This document shows, piece after piece, positions 16,652 to 24,636 of a DNA stretch of 64,000 bases. The notes below the pieces were generated by a model. The model did not search any database. It was not told the origin of the DNA and saw only the letters and a program-made list of their open reading frames with translations. This stretch comes from Gordonia sp. PDNC005 (GTDB lineage Bacteria > Actinomycetota > Actinomycetes > Mycobacteriales > Mycobacteriaceae). Numbering within the stretch: position 1 is the first letter of the stretch; each line of letters starts with the position of its first letter. The stretch covers positions 1,798,001-1,862,000 of the forward strand of contig NZ_CP070351.1 in the NCBI RefSeq assembly GCF_016919385.1, read 5' to 3'. The position numbers were made by a program, and so were the translations under genes.

Positions 16652-17593
16652 ATGACACCAATCTCCGTCAACGTCCAGAATTTCAATCGAGCCGAAACTG
16701 ATCTCATGTTCTCGCGGCTCGCCGCGCCGCATGGCATCGGCGAATGGAATCACACCTATGAGGTGACACCCCTCGACAATCAACCTGTCATCCGACAGAA
16801 TCGCGACACCCTTTACAGCATGGCGATCATTGACGTCAGCGATGACGTGCTTCTCACGATTCCGGACACCGGAAAGAAGTACGTCTCGGCATTCATCGTC
16901 AACCAGGACCACTTCGGACAGGCGATCTTCAGTGCCCCCGGGGAGCACCGCGTCACCCGCGATCTTGTCGGGACGGACTACGCAGGCGTGCTGGTGCGCA
17001 TCCTGGTCGATCCCGCGGACCCTGACGACGTCTCCGAGGTCAACCGGCTGCAAGACGCGCTCCAGCTGGTCGGTGGGGGCTCGGGGAACTATCCGATGCC
17101 CGACTACGACAAATCGTCACACACGGAGACACGCAACGCGATCCTCGACCTCGCTCGCGGCGTGAGCAAGTACGACAATTCATTCGGGACAAGAACCGAG
17201 GTCGACCCGATCCTCCACCTTCTGGGTACGGCATCGGGCTGGGGAGGACTGCCGGAGTACGAAGCGACGTACATCAGCGTGAATGAGAACCTCCCCGTCG
17301 ACGAGTACCGGCTGCACCTCAAAGACGTTCCGGTTCACGCGTTCTGGTCGGTGTCGGTCTACAACGCTGCCGGGTATTTCGAAGAGAACACCCTGGGCGT
17401 CAACAGCATCAACAGTCTCACTGCGATTCCCGATGACGATGGTGGCGTGACCATCCGTTTCGGCGTGCAGGTTGATCGCGTACCGAATGCACTCCCGATC
17501 ATGCCGGGCTGGAACTACGTCCTACGGTTGTACCGCCCACACCAGTCGGTACTCGATGGCACCTGGAGCGCGCCTCGACCTGAGGTCGTGTAG
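16652..17593 (+). CDS. DUF1254/DUF1214-type protein without signal peptide
   Basis: A 313-residue protein. The first half matches DUF1254 (NRDTLYSMAIIDVSDDVLLTIPD style beta segments), and the C-terminal half DUF1214 (LPVDEYRLHLKDVPVHAFWSVSVYN, then PGWNYVLRLYRPHQSVLDGTW). Both families are uncharacterised beta-rich domains. Most relatives are longer and secreted; this one starts without a signal peptide and is probably cytoplasmic. ATG 16652 has an AAAGGAA site. It is the last gene of the SulP-led run. Confidence 0.8.
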   Translation: MTPISVNVQNFNRAETDLMFSRLAAPHGIGEWNHTYEVTPLDNQPVIRQNRDTLYSMAIIDVSDDVLLTIPDTGKKYVSAFIVNQDHFGQAIFSAPGEHRVTRDLVGTDYAGVLVRILVDPADPDDVSEVNRLQDALQLVGGGSGNYPMPDYDKSSHTETRNAILDLARGVSKYDNSFGTRTEVDPILHLLGTASGWGGLPEYEATYISVNENLPVDEYRLHLKDVPVHAFWSVSVYNAAGYFEENTLGVNSINSLTAIPDDDGGVTIRFGVQVDRVPNALPIMPGWNYVLRLYRPHQSVLDGTWSAPRPEVV

Positions 17594-17675
17594 GGAAGGC
17601 CTGAACGTCGGCAGGTCGACAACCCGGCGAGCATCGCGGAGGTTCCTCTTCCACACGAGCGACCGACTTTGCCCC

Positions 17676-17713
17676 GACTTCGACATGTGTCAATATTGAC
17701 TCATGTCGAAGTC
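17676..17713. promoter_or_regulatory. 38-base near-perfect palindrome over the arsR start codon
   Basis: Arms of 19 bases (17676-17694 and 17695-17713) match at 18 of 19 positions; the only mismatch pair is 17688/17701. The core GTCAATATTGAC (17689-17700) is a typical ArsR half-site pair. The arsR ATG (17703) lies inside the right arm. A CAATAT hexamer (17691-17696) suits a -10 for a leaderless transcript, so bound ArsR would cover promoter and start together. Confidence 0.75.
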
Positions 17714-18083
17714 ACAGGGCGCACGCGGATCGACGATGCGATGTTCGCCCTTGGTTCGTGAGCCACTCTCGGAGTCTCTGTCATTCGACCTCGCCGGAGT
17801 GTTCAAGGCCCTCGCCGACCCAGTTCGGCTGCGATTGTTCAGTTTGATCGCCAGCCACGCGAACGGCGAGGCGTGCGTATGTGACATCTCCCCTGCCGTC
17901 GACGTCTCGCAACCGACGATCTCCCACCACCTCAAGGTGCTCAGGGCTGCGGGACTGGTGGAGTCCGAACGCCGCGCGTCCTGGGTGTACTACCGCGTCG
18001 TTCCAGAAGTTCTGTCGACACTCGCCGAGGTCTTACGAGCAGGCGAGCTCGCTCCCACCATCGAGACGAAGACTCGACTGTGA
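17703..18083 (+). CDS. arsR: ArsR arsenite-responsive repressor
   Basis: A 126-residue winged-helix repressor with the classic As(III) site ACVCDI (C58, C60) in the recognition-helix region and a third Cys at 14. The helix-turn-helix continues as VSQPTISHHLKVLRAAGLV. It starts inside its own palindromic operator with no ribosome site, so translation is probably leaderless; M12 at 17736 is the alternative. The stop overlaps the acr3 GTG by four bases. Controls arsR-acr3-arsC. Confidence 0.93.
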   Translation: MSKSQGARGSTMRCSPLVREPLSESLSFDLAGVFKALADPVRLRLFSLIASHANGEACVCDISPAVDVSQPTISHHLKVLRAAGLVESERRASWVYYRVVPEVLSTLAEVLRAGELAPTIETKTRL

Positions 18084-19183
18084 GCACCTCAGAGCATCAG
18101 CCAGTCGTCGGCAGACTCTCGACTCTGGACCGGTTTCTGCCGGTGTGGATCGGCGTAGCCATGGTCGTGGGCCTGTTGCTTGGCCGGATGGTTCCCGGAC
18201 TGAACACCGCGTTGGAGAAGATCCAGGTCGACGGCGTCTCCCTTCCTATTGCCTTGGGCTTGCTGATCATGATGTACCCGGTCCTGGCCAAGGTCCGCTA
18301 CGACCGCCTGGACACCGTCACCGGCGACCGAAAACTACTCCTCGGGTCGCTGCTGCTGAACTGGGTGCTGGGTCCTGCACTGATGTTCGCCCTCGCCTGG
18401 TTGATGCTCCCCGATCTGCCCGAGTACCGAACCGGACTGATCATCGTCGGACTCGCCCGATGCATCGCCATGGTGATCATCTGGAATGACCTCGCCGGCG
18501 GCGATCGCGAGGCCGCCGCCGTCCTCGTCGCTCTGAACTCGGTGTTCCAAGTGATCATGTTTGCCGCCCTGGGCTGGTTCTACCTTTCAGTTCTGCCGGG
18601 CTGGCTCGGTCTCGAGCAGACCACAATCGACACCTCGCCGTGGCAGATCGCGAAGTCGGTGCTTGTCTTCCTCGGCATCCCATTGCTCGCCGGTTTCCTC
18701 TCACGTCGTATCGGCGAAAAGGCCAAAGGCCGAGCTTGGTACGACGAACGTTTCCTCCCGGCGATCGGGCCGTGGGCCCTCTACGGCCTCCTATTCACCA
18801 TCGTCATCCTGTTTGCGCTGCAGGGCGAACAGATCACCAACCGCCCGTGGGACGTCATTCGCATCGCACTCCCCTTGCTCGCCTACTTCGCGGTCATGTG
18901 GGGAGGTGGATATCTACTCGGCACAGTCATGGGCTTGGGATATGAACGGACGACAACGCTCGCGTTCACCGCGGCGGGCAACAACTTCGAGCTCGCCATC
19001 GCCGTCGCGATCGCAACCTACGGCGCGACCTCAGGGCAGGCTCTCGCGGGAGTGGTCGGCCCGTTGATCGAGGTCCCTGTGCTCGTCGGCCTCGTCTACG
19101 TCTCGCTCGCTCTGCGCAAACGCTTTCCCCTCACCGCGTCCTCCACCTCCGCTGCCGCGGACTCTTCTGAGAGCGTGAACTGA
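18080..19183 (+). CDS. acr3: Arsenite efflux permease Acr3
   Basis: A 367-residue transporter with ten membrane helices that expels As(III) using the proton gradient. The essential Cys is C128 in [16 protein letters not shown], and the conserved [15 protein letters not shown] lies in the ninth helix region. The GTG start overlaps the arsR stop. The stop codon shares one base with the arsC ATG (TGATG), so the three ars genes are translationally coupled. Confidence 0.95.
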   Translation: MSTSEHQPVVGRLSTLDRFLPVWIGVAMVVGLLLGRMVPGLNTALEKIQVDGVSLPIALGLLIMMYPVLAKVRYDRLDTVTGDRKLLLGSLLLNWVLGPALMFALAWLMLPDLPEYRTGLIIVGLARCIAMVIIWNDLAGGDREAAAVLVALNSVFQVIMFAALGWFYLSVLPGWLGLEQTTIDTSPWQIAKSVLVFLGIPLLAGFLSRRIGEKAKGRAWYDERFLPAIGPWALYGLLFTIVILFALQGEQITNRPWDVIRIALPLLAYFAVMWGGGYLLGTVMGLGYERTTTLAFTAAGNNFELAIAVAIATYGATSGQALAGVVGPLIEVPVLVGLVYVSLALRKRFPLTASSTSAAADSSESVN

Positions 19184-19623
19184 TGCCCGACTCCCCCACC
19201 ATCGCCGACATCGCGGCGACGCCGAGTGTGTTGTTCGTGTGCGTGAAGAACGGCGGTAAGTCCCAAATGGCCGCAGGCCTGATGCGCAAGGCCGTCGGTG
19301 ACGGCGTCGAAGTGCACTCGGCCGGAACCAATCCGGGCACCGCAGTCAACGGCTTGTCCGCCGAGAGTCTAGCCGAGGTCGGCATCGACATCAGCGGTGA
19401 GATTCCCCAGCCCATCGACCCCGAGTTGCTCGCCCGCGTCGACCTGGTGGTCACCCTCGGCCGCGAAGCTGTCGTCGACGCCCCCGCCGGGGTCAGGTTG
19501 ATCAACTGGGACACCGACGAACCGTCAGAGCGCGGAATCGACGGGATCGAACGGATGCGCCTGGTCCGCGACGACATCGCCGCCCGTGTGCTTGCACTTG
19601 CCGCCGATCTGACTGCGCCGTAA
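19183..19623 (+). CDS. arsC: Arsenate reductase, single-Cys mycothiol-dependent type
   Basis: A 146-residue low-molecular-weight-phosphatase-fold reductase turning arsenate into arsenite for Acr3. The P-loop is [13 protein letters not shown]20 is the only Cys in the protein, and the usual P-loop Arg is Lys (K26). Loss of the second and third Cys rules out the thioredoxin relay of S. aureus ArsC and fits the mycothiol/mycoredoxin mechanism described for corynebacterial ArsC1/2. An Asp-Pro loop of the kind used as acid in phosphatases is not evident at the C-terminal side. Ends nine bases from the convergent gene at 19632. Confidence 0.9.
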   Translation: MPDSPTIADIAATPSVLFVCVKNGGKSQMAAGLMRKAVGDGVEVHSAGTNPGTAVNGLSAESLAEVGIDISGEIPQPIDPELLARVDLVVTLGREAVVDAPAGVRLINWDTDEPSERGIDGIERMRLVRDDIAARVLALAADLTAP

Positions 19624-19631
19624 CGGATCGC

Positions 19632-20012
19632 TCAGGCCGTGACCTCGATCGCCGCGTGCACCTTGTCGATGCCACCTCGAAGGATCGCCTGCGGCACGAA
19701 GTAGATCGCGTGATGCCAGTACCGCTTGACGATCATGTCGAAAACCTGTCGGGTATCCGAATCCGGGAGTATTCGTGCATGCGCCTCCACAGGTTCACCC
19801 TTCACCTTGCCGAAGATTCCGCATTTCTGAATCGTGACGCGCGGTGTGTTGTTGATGCGTTTGGTCTTCCACGACCCTCGATCGGTGATGATCAGGAGCC
19901 TGTCCCCGTCCGGCACGCCCCAGACCGGTGTCGGCTTAGGCCGACCGTCCTTAGTGAACGTCGTCAGAAGGAGGTACTTCTGGCGGTACACGTCGTCGAA
20001 GGTCGGATGCAT
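19632..20012 (-). CDS. PPOX-class F420/FMN-binding split-barrel protein
   Basis: A 126-residue protein of the pyridoxamine-oxidase-like fold, with YRQKYLLLTTFTKDGRPKPTPV at its start and RGSWKTKRINNTPRVTI for phosphate binding, as in mycobacterial F420-dependent biliverdin-reductase-like proteins. ATG 20012 follows TAGGAA; an in-frame ATG at 20057 has no ribosome site. It is convergent with arsC and downstream of nothing obvious. Cofactor is assigned by family only. Confidence 0.8.
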   Translation of the reverse strand: MHPTFDDVYRQKYLLLTTFTKDGRPKPTPVWGVPDGDRLLIITDRGSWKTKRINNTPRVTIQKCGIFGKVKGEPVEAHARILPDSDTRQVFDMIVKRYWHHAIYFVPQAILRGGIDKVHAAIEVTA

Positions 20013-20093
20013 GGTGTCATTCCTACCGTATATCGGACGCGTATGACCGCAATGCACGAACTCGATAGTCGGTTCGATTCGATTGTGGGGCAG

Positions 20094-20603
20094 TTATGAG
20101 GTCAGACGGACAGCTCCGATATTGCTTGAGCATTCGAGGTACGGCACGGCATTGCCACTCTCGCCGCACATCCACTCCTGCCCCGCCGCCGACACGCTGA
20201 TGACGCCGCGGTCCCCTGCTGTGCGGCGGGCGCCGAACGCAGCCGAAACCGCCATCGCCGTGGCGCAGTCCGGGCCGAATGACCACACTGCCAGCTGGTT
20301 GTAGCCGTCCCCGCAGTACGTCCCGGCTGCGGACGGTTCATTCGGGTCGACCGGACTGGCCTCAACTGGATCCGATGGTGACGTGATGACCGCGGTGCCG
20401 ACAGGCTCCGTCGTGCGATCCGGCACGACCGCTGACGGCCGATCGGATGAGGAATGCAGTTGCGGCGGATGCGTGCTCGGTGATGATTCGGTGGTCGATG
20501 CCGCCGTCGGTTCAACGTTCGAGCTGCATCCGACGAATAGCAACGCCGTTGCAACCAGAGTCAAAACGCCTGCGGGTACACGACTTCTTGCGAAGGTGAT
20601 CAT
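20094..20603 (-). CDS. Small secreted lipoprotein, Ser/Thr/Pro-rich
   Basis: A 169-residue protein with a lipoprotein signal: hydrophobic core followed by LLFVGC with the acylated Cys at 26 (the -3 position is Phe, slightly unusual). Residues 27-95 are a low-complexity Ser/Thr/Pro linker. The C-terminal globular part has four Cys (in GTYCGDG, GPDCATA, WMCGES and LECSS) likely in disulfides. It lies 20 bases downstream of the secreted gene at 20623 and probably shares its mRNA. No named family. Confidence 0.7.
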   Translation of the reverse strand: MITFARSRVPAGVLTLVATALLFVGCSSNVEPTAASTTESSPSTHPPQLHSSSDRPSAVVPDRTTEPVGTAVITSPSDPVEASPVDPNEPSAAGTYCGDGYNQLAVWSFGPDCATAMAVSAAFGARRTAGDRGVISVSAAGQEWMCGESGNAVPYLECSSNIGAVRLTS

Positions 20604-20622
20604 TCTTCCCGGCTCCTGGTAC

Positions 20623-21150
20623 TCAAGGAACGATTAGTGCATTGAGGCCGGGAATGATGCTGCTGGGCGCCGTTCCCTTGTACTGCTCCCGCACGACTGT
20701 CACTGTCGCCACGACAACACCGGCACCCGTACGGGCTGTCGCCACGGTTGGGAGTGTCGCCGGCCGACCGGACACCGGGAACTTCGGACGCTGCCAGTGT
20801 CTCAATGCGACTGTGCCCGCGGCGCCGGTGGAGACGTTGTGCCATGCGACCGACACGTACCGGTAGGCGTACTGGTAGAACCACGGTGCGAGACCAGTCG
20901 CGGCGAACGCGACGGAAGCTCTTCCCGCTGGTCGAGCGATCACTCGAGTCTGCTGGAACGACCCGCCGGGGACTCCACCGGGCCCGATCTCCACTCCGCC
21001 GATCGCTGGAATGGCGAAGGTCAATTGCCTGGCGGCGGCTTGATTCGCACTGGGTGCGGCGGAGGCGACTCCACCTGTCAGGGACGACGCGAGGATCGCG
21101 CCGCCGACTGATACCGCTGCGAACGAGAGTCTTCCGGTTGATTTCGACAT
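20623..21150 (-). CDS. Secreted protein of unknown function
   Basis: A 175-residue protein with a Sec signal peptide (AGAILASSLTGGVASAAP type, cleavage near residue 34). The mature part is beta-rich with Ala/Gly/Val stretches and no Cys. ATG 21150 is nine bases from AGGAG and is preferred over ATG 21159, which directly abuts that site. It is upstream of the lipoprotein at 20094; the pair probably acts at the cell surface. Confidence 0.7.
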   Translation of the reverse strand: MSKSTGRLSFAAVSVGGAILASSLTGGVASAAPSANQAAARQLTFAIPAIGGVEIGPGGVPGGSFQQTRVIARPAGRASVAFAATGLAPWFYQYAYRYVSVAWHNVSTGAAGTVALRHWQRPKFPVSGRPATLPTVATARTGAGVVVATVTVVREQYKGTAPSSIIPGLNALIVP

Positions 21151-21207
21151 GTCTTCCATCTCCTGTTCAGTGGGTTACATCGACGTCGATCCGGCGCCGA
21201 CGCAGAT

Positions 21208-21561
21208 CTACTCGATGCCCGACCCTGCGTCAGACCTCGACGCCTCCGGCCGTTCATGCTCCTCAGCAGGCGCCGGAGAATCGATGATGCCTTTGAGTGC
21301 CCGGACATGATCGCGGTACGCCCGGAGCCCTTCGTCGGTCAGGGCCAGCCGTAGCCGAGAACGTCCCGCTCGTGTCACGTACTCCTCGCTGAGATACCCG
21401 GCCTCTGTCAGCTGGGAGACCTGCTTGCTGAGGGCCGATTTCGACAGCTCCAACCGCTTCTGAAGTTCCCCGAACTCGACATAGGACGAGGACGCGGCGA
21501 TCGCGCAGATCCGGAGGCGGGCCGGAGCGTGGATGACGGGATCGAACCTCGGCTCATGCAT
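21208..21561 (-). CDS. Winged-helix regulator (MarR/PadR-like, HTH_27 type)
   Basis: A 117-residue DNA-binding protein. The helix-turn-helix is FGELQKRLELSKSALSKQVSQL (in part 30-51), followed by a wing with TRAGRSRLRLALTDEGL, typical of the single-domain winged-helix family related to MarR. The C-terminal tail is Glu/Ser-rich and disordered. It overlaps the membrane protein gene upstream by eight bases, so both are one operon. The inverted repeat over that gene's start is its probable operator. Confidence 0.85.
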   Translation of the reverse strand: MHEPRFDPVIHAPARLRICAIAASSSYVEFGELQKRLELSKSALSKQVSQLTEAGYLSEEYVTRAGRSRLRLALTDEGLRAYRDHVRALKGIIDSPAPAEEHERPEASRSDAGSGIE

Positions 21562-21991
21562 GACCGAACCTCGCGCGGTATCGCCGACCCATGTCGAGAG
21601 TCGTCAGAGCGGCGAGACCCCCAGCGACGAACCACAGCCATGGCTGCTCCAGTCCGACTGCAAGGACCGCAGGGGTTCCGGCCAGAACACACATAGCAAG
21701 GACGTACGGGCCGGACTGTCGCGCATCGGGTCGCACGAAACCGTAACCGGACCTCGCGTACACCCAGCGGATACCGACACCGACGACGCCGATCAGGCAT
21801 ACGGCCGTCGCCGCCCTTCCGATGTCACGAGGGAGAACCTGAGCCCAGCACGCCGCAGCGAGAAGTGTCGCTTGAAGGACGAAGAATGCCCACGGCAGCG
21901 GCGGATTACGAGTCGACCTCTCCGACTCGGCCGCCCACTGCATCATTCTTCGCGCGTCGTCGCGGTCTGGCACTCCCCCTACTGTTTCCAT
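21554..21991 (-). CDS. Membrane protein cotranscribed with a winged-helix regulator
   Basis: A 145-residue protein with four hydrophobic helices (about 33-52, 58-75, 88-105 and 110-126) and charged ends. No named family is recognised; small membrane proteins are commonly paired with this regulator type in actinobacteria. The ATG at 21991 lies in the five-base centre of a perfect 11-base inverted repeat. Its 3' end overlaps the regulator gene. Confidence 0.7.
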   Translation of the reverse strand: METVGGVPDRDDARRMMQWAAESERSTRNPPLPWAFFVLQATLLAAACWAQVLPRDIGRAATAVCLIGVVGVGIRWVYARSGYGFVRPDARQSGPYVLAMCVLAGTPAVLAVGLEQPWLWFVAGGLAALTTLDMGRRYRARFGHA

Positions 21992-22005
21992 GTAGGAAAC
22001 AGTAG
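21979..22005. promoter_or_regulatory. Perfect 11-base inverted repeat centred on a start codon
   Basis: CTACTGTTTCC (21979-21989) and GGAAACAGTAG (21995-22005) pair perfectly around ATGTA; the start codon of the membrane-protein gene (minus strand, 21991) is in the centre. This is a probable operator for the cotranscribed winged-helix regulator. In RNA it could also form a start-sequestering hairpin. Confidence 0.7.
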
Positions 22006-22043
22006 CACCGCGGCGCCGTTGACGCACGGATCGAGTCTGCCCG

Positions 22044-22397
22044 TCACTGCCCGTAGGTGTACCGAAGGTTCGCGTTGATGAGCGTTCCGATGCGTTGACA
22101 CACATGCCGGAGTTGAGAGCCGGTCAAGGGACTATCCGCGAGCAATGTCCACCGCAGGTCGGTTGCTCCGTCGACGTCGGTCAAGTCGAACGTGACCCGA
22201 AGGTCAGGCCGTTTGGTCCACAGCGACGACCAGACCACTCGCCCCGGTCGTTCGGAATCGATCACGCTGGGCTCAACCTCGTCGTCGAGCAGGGCAAGCC
22301 ACAGCCTGGCGGGCTGCCGGTTCGGCAAGGTCAGGTCGTCGAACAACACCTGCGGCGGTGCCGGTTGCCTGCGGCGCTTGGTCGCTACCGCTTCCAT
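22044..22397 (-). CDS. SRPBCC/START-like small protein
   Basis: A 117-residue basic-start protein whose body (LWLALLDDEVEPSVIDSERP, then VVWSSLWTKRPDLRVTFDL, then GATDLRWTLLADSPL) looks like the beta-sheet and C-terminal helix of a polyketide-cyclase/SRPBCC lipid-binding fold. It may carry a hydrophobic ligand. It begins 13 bases after the secreted gene at 22411. The ribosome site is weak. Confidence 0.6.
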   Translation of the reverse strand: MEAVATKRRRQPAPPQVLFDDLTLPNRQPARLWLALLDDEVEPSVIDSERPGRVVWSSLWTKRPDLRVTFDLTDVDGATDLRWTLLADSPLTGSQLRHVCQRIGTLINANLRYTYGQ

Positions 22398-22410
22398 GTC
22401 CAGGCGTCGC

Positions 22411-22773
22411 TCATCGCTTCGGTGTGAGGGTGAACGATCCGATGACCGTGCCGCCGAAGTATGCCGGTCCACGGTAGCCTCCGTGCCCGTCCGGATTCAT
22501 GATGACGCGGTGCCCGGGAAAGAAGTCGACGTAGTAGCTGCCATGCCCCATCGGATGGATCCGGTAGCGGCCGATCAGGACGAGGTCGTGTCCTTGCACG
22601 CGGCCGTCACGCTTGAGCAGAACGGCGCCGCCGGACAGGGTCGTCGACGTGTACGTTCCCTGTTTGACGTCGGCCGCCGCATTGCCTGCGACCCCGCCGA
22701 CCACAACGGTGGCACTGACCGCCGCCGCGACTGCAGCACTACGGAAAACAGCTGAACGCGACGGTGTGGTCAT
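22411..22773 (-). CDS. Small secreted protein
   Basis: A 120-residue protein with a clear Sec signal peptide (AAVAAAVSATVVVGGVAGNAAA, cleavage near 35). The mature part is Gly/Tyr/His-rich with repeated HGxY/HGGY turns (GHGSYYVDFFPGH, GHGGYRGPAYFGG). This looks like a small beta domain. No family recognised. Heads a two-gene unit with the SRPBCC-like gene. Confidence 0.65.
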   Translation of the reverse strand: MTTPSRSAVFRSAAVAAAVSATVVVGGVAGNAAADVKQGTYTSTTLSGGAVLLKRDGRVQGHDLVLIGRYRIHPMGHGSYYVDFFPGHRVIMNPDGHGGYRGPAYFGGTVIGSFTLTPKR

Positions 22774-22907
22774 CGTCTTCTCCTGACGTCTCGGGGGTTA
22801 TCACTCTACTCCGAACTCGCACCGTCAGCGCCGAATACCTGCTGGCCACACAGCGTTTCACGCGTTTGCCCGCTTCGCCGCACACCCCCTATCCGTACGA
22901 TCAGGCA

Positions 22908-23310
22908 ATGATCGCATCTGAGCGCACACCGCGACCTTGGACCGGCGACGATCTGCTCACCATCGCGCCTGACGCGTCATGGATCACCGCCGACGCGCAC
23001 AAGCATCAGTCCGGCACGGTGGGTAGCCTCCTGGCGCCCCGGTTCGAGCGGTATGTGCGAGTCTTCCATCCGGCCGTCCGCGAACTCGACGGTCGCGACG
23101 CCGATTCGCTATCGTGGGCCGCCGTCGCGAGGATGTGCGGGGCGTCGCTCACGCGGAGATGCAGTGGAATCCACTGACCGCCGGAGCCCGTACATCGGAG
23201 CGAGCGCAGTCGTTATCGAAAAACTACTCCTGGCATCCGGCATCGAGGCGTGGCCGACCGATCAGAACGACCGAATCACGTGGGATTCGGACAGGCTCAA
23301 CCGGACCTGA
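22908..23310 (+). pseudogene. Frameshifted remnant of a conserved actinobacterial protein
   Basis: Frame 1 from ATG 22908 encodes about 75 plausible residues (RPWTGDDLLTIAPDASWI, VGSLLAPRFERYVRVFHPA, WAAVARMCG). It then runs off and stops at 23177. The natural continuation (VAHAEMQWNPLT) is in another frame after a GGGG run near 23138; one missing G would restore it. A third frame carries EKLLLASGIEAWPTDQNDRI up to 23310. At least two frame changes and an absent C-terminal half point to decay, unless the assembly is wrong at the G run. Confidence 0.6.
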
Positions 23311-23423
23311 TTCTCTCGCATCGCCGCATCAACCGAATCGATCGGTTCGTGTTCGTGAACGCGCTGACGACTCCCTCACGGACACGAGCAGTGAGGGAGT
23401 CGTGGACGGCGACGCAACACGCC

Positions 23424-23936
23424 CTAGGCCGACAGCTTCCGTTCAGTGATGTCGGCGACTCCGTGAAATCCGTGATCCCACCGTAGGAGGGGCGCACGGC
23501 CGTCGCCGAGGGCGCCACCGACCACACTGCCGACGACAAGGACCTGATCGTTCACCGGCGTCATCGACGCCGTCACGCATGAGAACGTCGCGAGCGCGTC
23601 CGGCAGACGCAGTGTCCTGTCCGGCGACCGCTCGACTCCAGCAGCGCGCAACGCTGCCAGCCGTTCTTCGTGCGTGGTCTTCGTCGTGAGCCGCCGAACC
23701 AAGTCGAGATGATCTGCAGCGAGAACCGAAACCGTCCACGGTCGACCCTCGCTGATCGCGGCCAGCGCGGGCCGCCTCACCCCGACCGACACCGCGAGTG
23801 CGAACGGGTCGACCGACGCGGTCAGAACCGAGGCGGCGACGAAGAACGAGTCGTCATCGCCGTTTCGAACGGTCACCAGGCATACGCCGCTGCCGTACGC
23901 GGCGAACGCGTCGTACAGGTTCGCTTCTGGGTCCAT
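23424..23936 (-). CDS. Flavin-reductase-like FMN-binding protein
   Basis: A 170-residue split-barrel protein of the flavin reductase family (HpaC/NTA reductase type): LYDAFAAYGSGVCLVTVRN at the start, AASVLTASVDPFALAVSVG for FMN phosphate binding, and a C-terminal WDHGFHGV. It should reduce free flavin with NAD(P)H or bind FMN/heme-like ligands. It starts five bases after the sodA stop, so it is probably translated from the sodA message. Confidence 0.8.
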   Translation of the reverse strand: MDPEANLYDAFAAYGSGVCLVTVRNGDDDSFFVAASVLTASVDPFALAVSVGVRRPALAAISEGRPWTVSVLAADHLDLVRRLTTKTTHEERLAALRAAGVERSPDRTLRLPDALATFSCVTASMTPVNDQVLVVGSVVGGALGDGRAPLLRWDHGFHGVADITERKLSA

Positions 23937-23940
23937 CGAC

Positions 23941-24558
23941 TCAGAAGACCAGACGACCGGGCGTGATCGCCGCATCGAACCGCTCTTGCGCGTCGGCCCA
24001 GTTCGCGATGTTCCAGAACGCCTTGACGTAGTCCCCCTTCACATTGAGGTAGTCGAGGTAGAAGGCGTGCTCCCACATGTCGAGCTGAAGGATCGGGACG
24101 AGAGCGGCCGGAATGTTGCTCTGCTGGTCGTAGAGCTGAACGATGTGCAGCTTGCCGCCGAGCGAGTCCCACGCGAGAATCGCCCAACCCGACCCCTGAA
24201 TGGTCAGAGCCGTCTGCTCGAAATGCGCCCGGAACTTGTCGAACGATCCGAAATGCTCGTCGATGGCGGCCGCGAGTTCACCAGTCGGCTTGTCACCGCC
24301 GTTCGGAGTCAGGTTCTTCCAGAAGATCGAGTGGTTGATGTGGCCACCGAGGTTGAACGCGAGCGTCTTCTCCAGACCGACGATCGCGCCGAAATTCCCC
24401 GTGTCACGGGCCTCGGCCAGCTTTTCGAGAGTGGCGTTCAGCCCGGCGACATAGTTCGCGTGATGCTTCGAATGGTGCAACTCCATGATCTTGCCTGAGA
24501 TGTGCGGCGCGAGTGCGTCGTAGTCGTACGGCAGTTCGGGCAGCGTGTAGTCGGTCAT
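23941..24558 (-). CDS. sodA: Superoxide dismutase (Mn/Fe type)
   Basis: A 205-residue cytoplasmic or leaderless-exported SOD. Metal ligands are H28 and H76 (HINHSIFW), then D160 and H164 in [11 protein letters not shown], at the same numbers as mycobacterial SodA. The signature [10 protein letters not shown] is at 28-37. There is no signal peptide, as in mycobacteria where SodA is nevertheless found outside the cell. It is divergent from soxR over 78 bases that contain a perfect sox box, so redox control is likely. Mn versus Fe cannot be settled here. Confidence 0.95.
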   Translation of the reverse strand: MTDYTLPELPYDYDALAPHISGKIMELHHSKHHANYVAGLNATLEKLAEARDTGNFGAIVGLEKTLAFNLGGHINHSIFWKNLTPNGGDKPTGELAAAIDEHFGSFDKFRAHFEQTALTIQGSGWAILAWDSLGGKLHIVQLYDQQSNIPAALVPILQLDMWEHAFYLDYLNVKGDYVKAFWNIANWADAQERFDAAITPGRLVF

Positions 24559-24595
24559 GTCGACGTCCTTTCAATGAGGTACTTCCGTCACGCTA

Positions 24596-24619
24596 TGACC
24601 TCAAGTCCACTTGAGGTCA
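24596..24619. promoter_or_regulatory. SoxR box
   Basis: TGACCTCAAGT-CC-ACTTGAGGTCA is a perfect 11-base dyad matching the known SoxR site core CCTCAAGTtaACTTGAGG. It lies 17 bases before the soxR ATG and 37 bases before the divergent sodA start. Confidence 0.88.
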
Positions 24620-24636
24620 ACCGCTACAGTGGAGAC

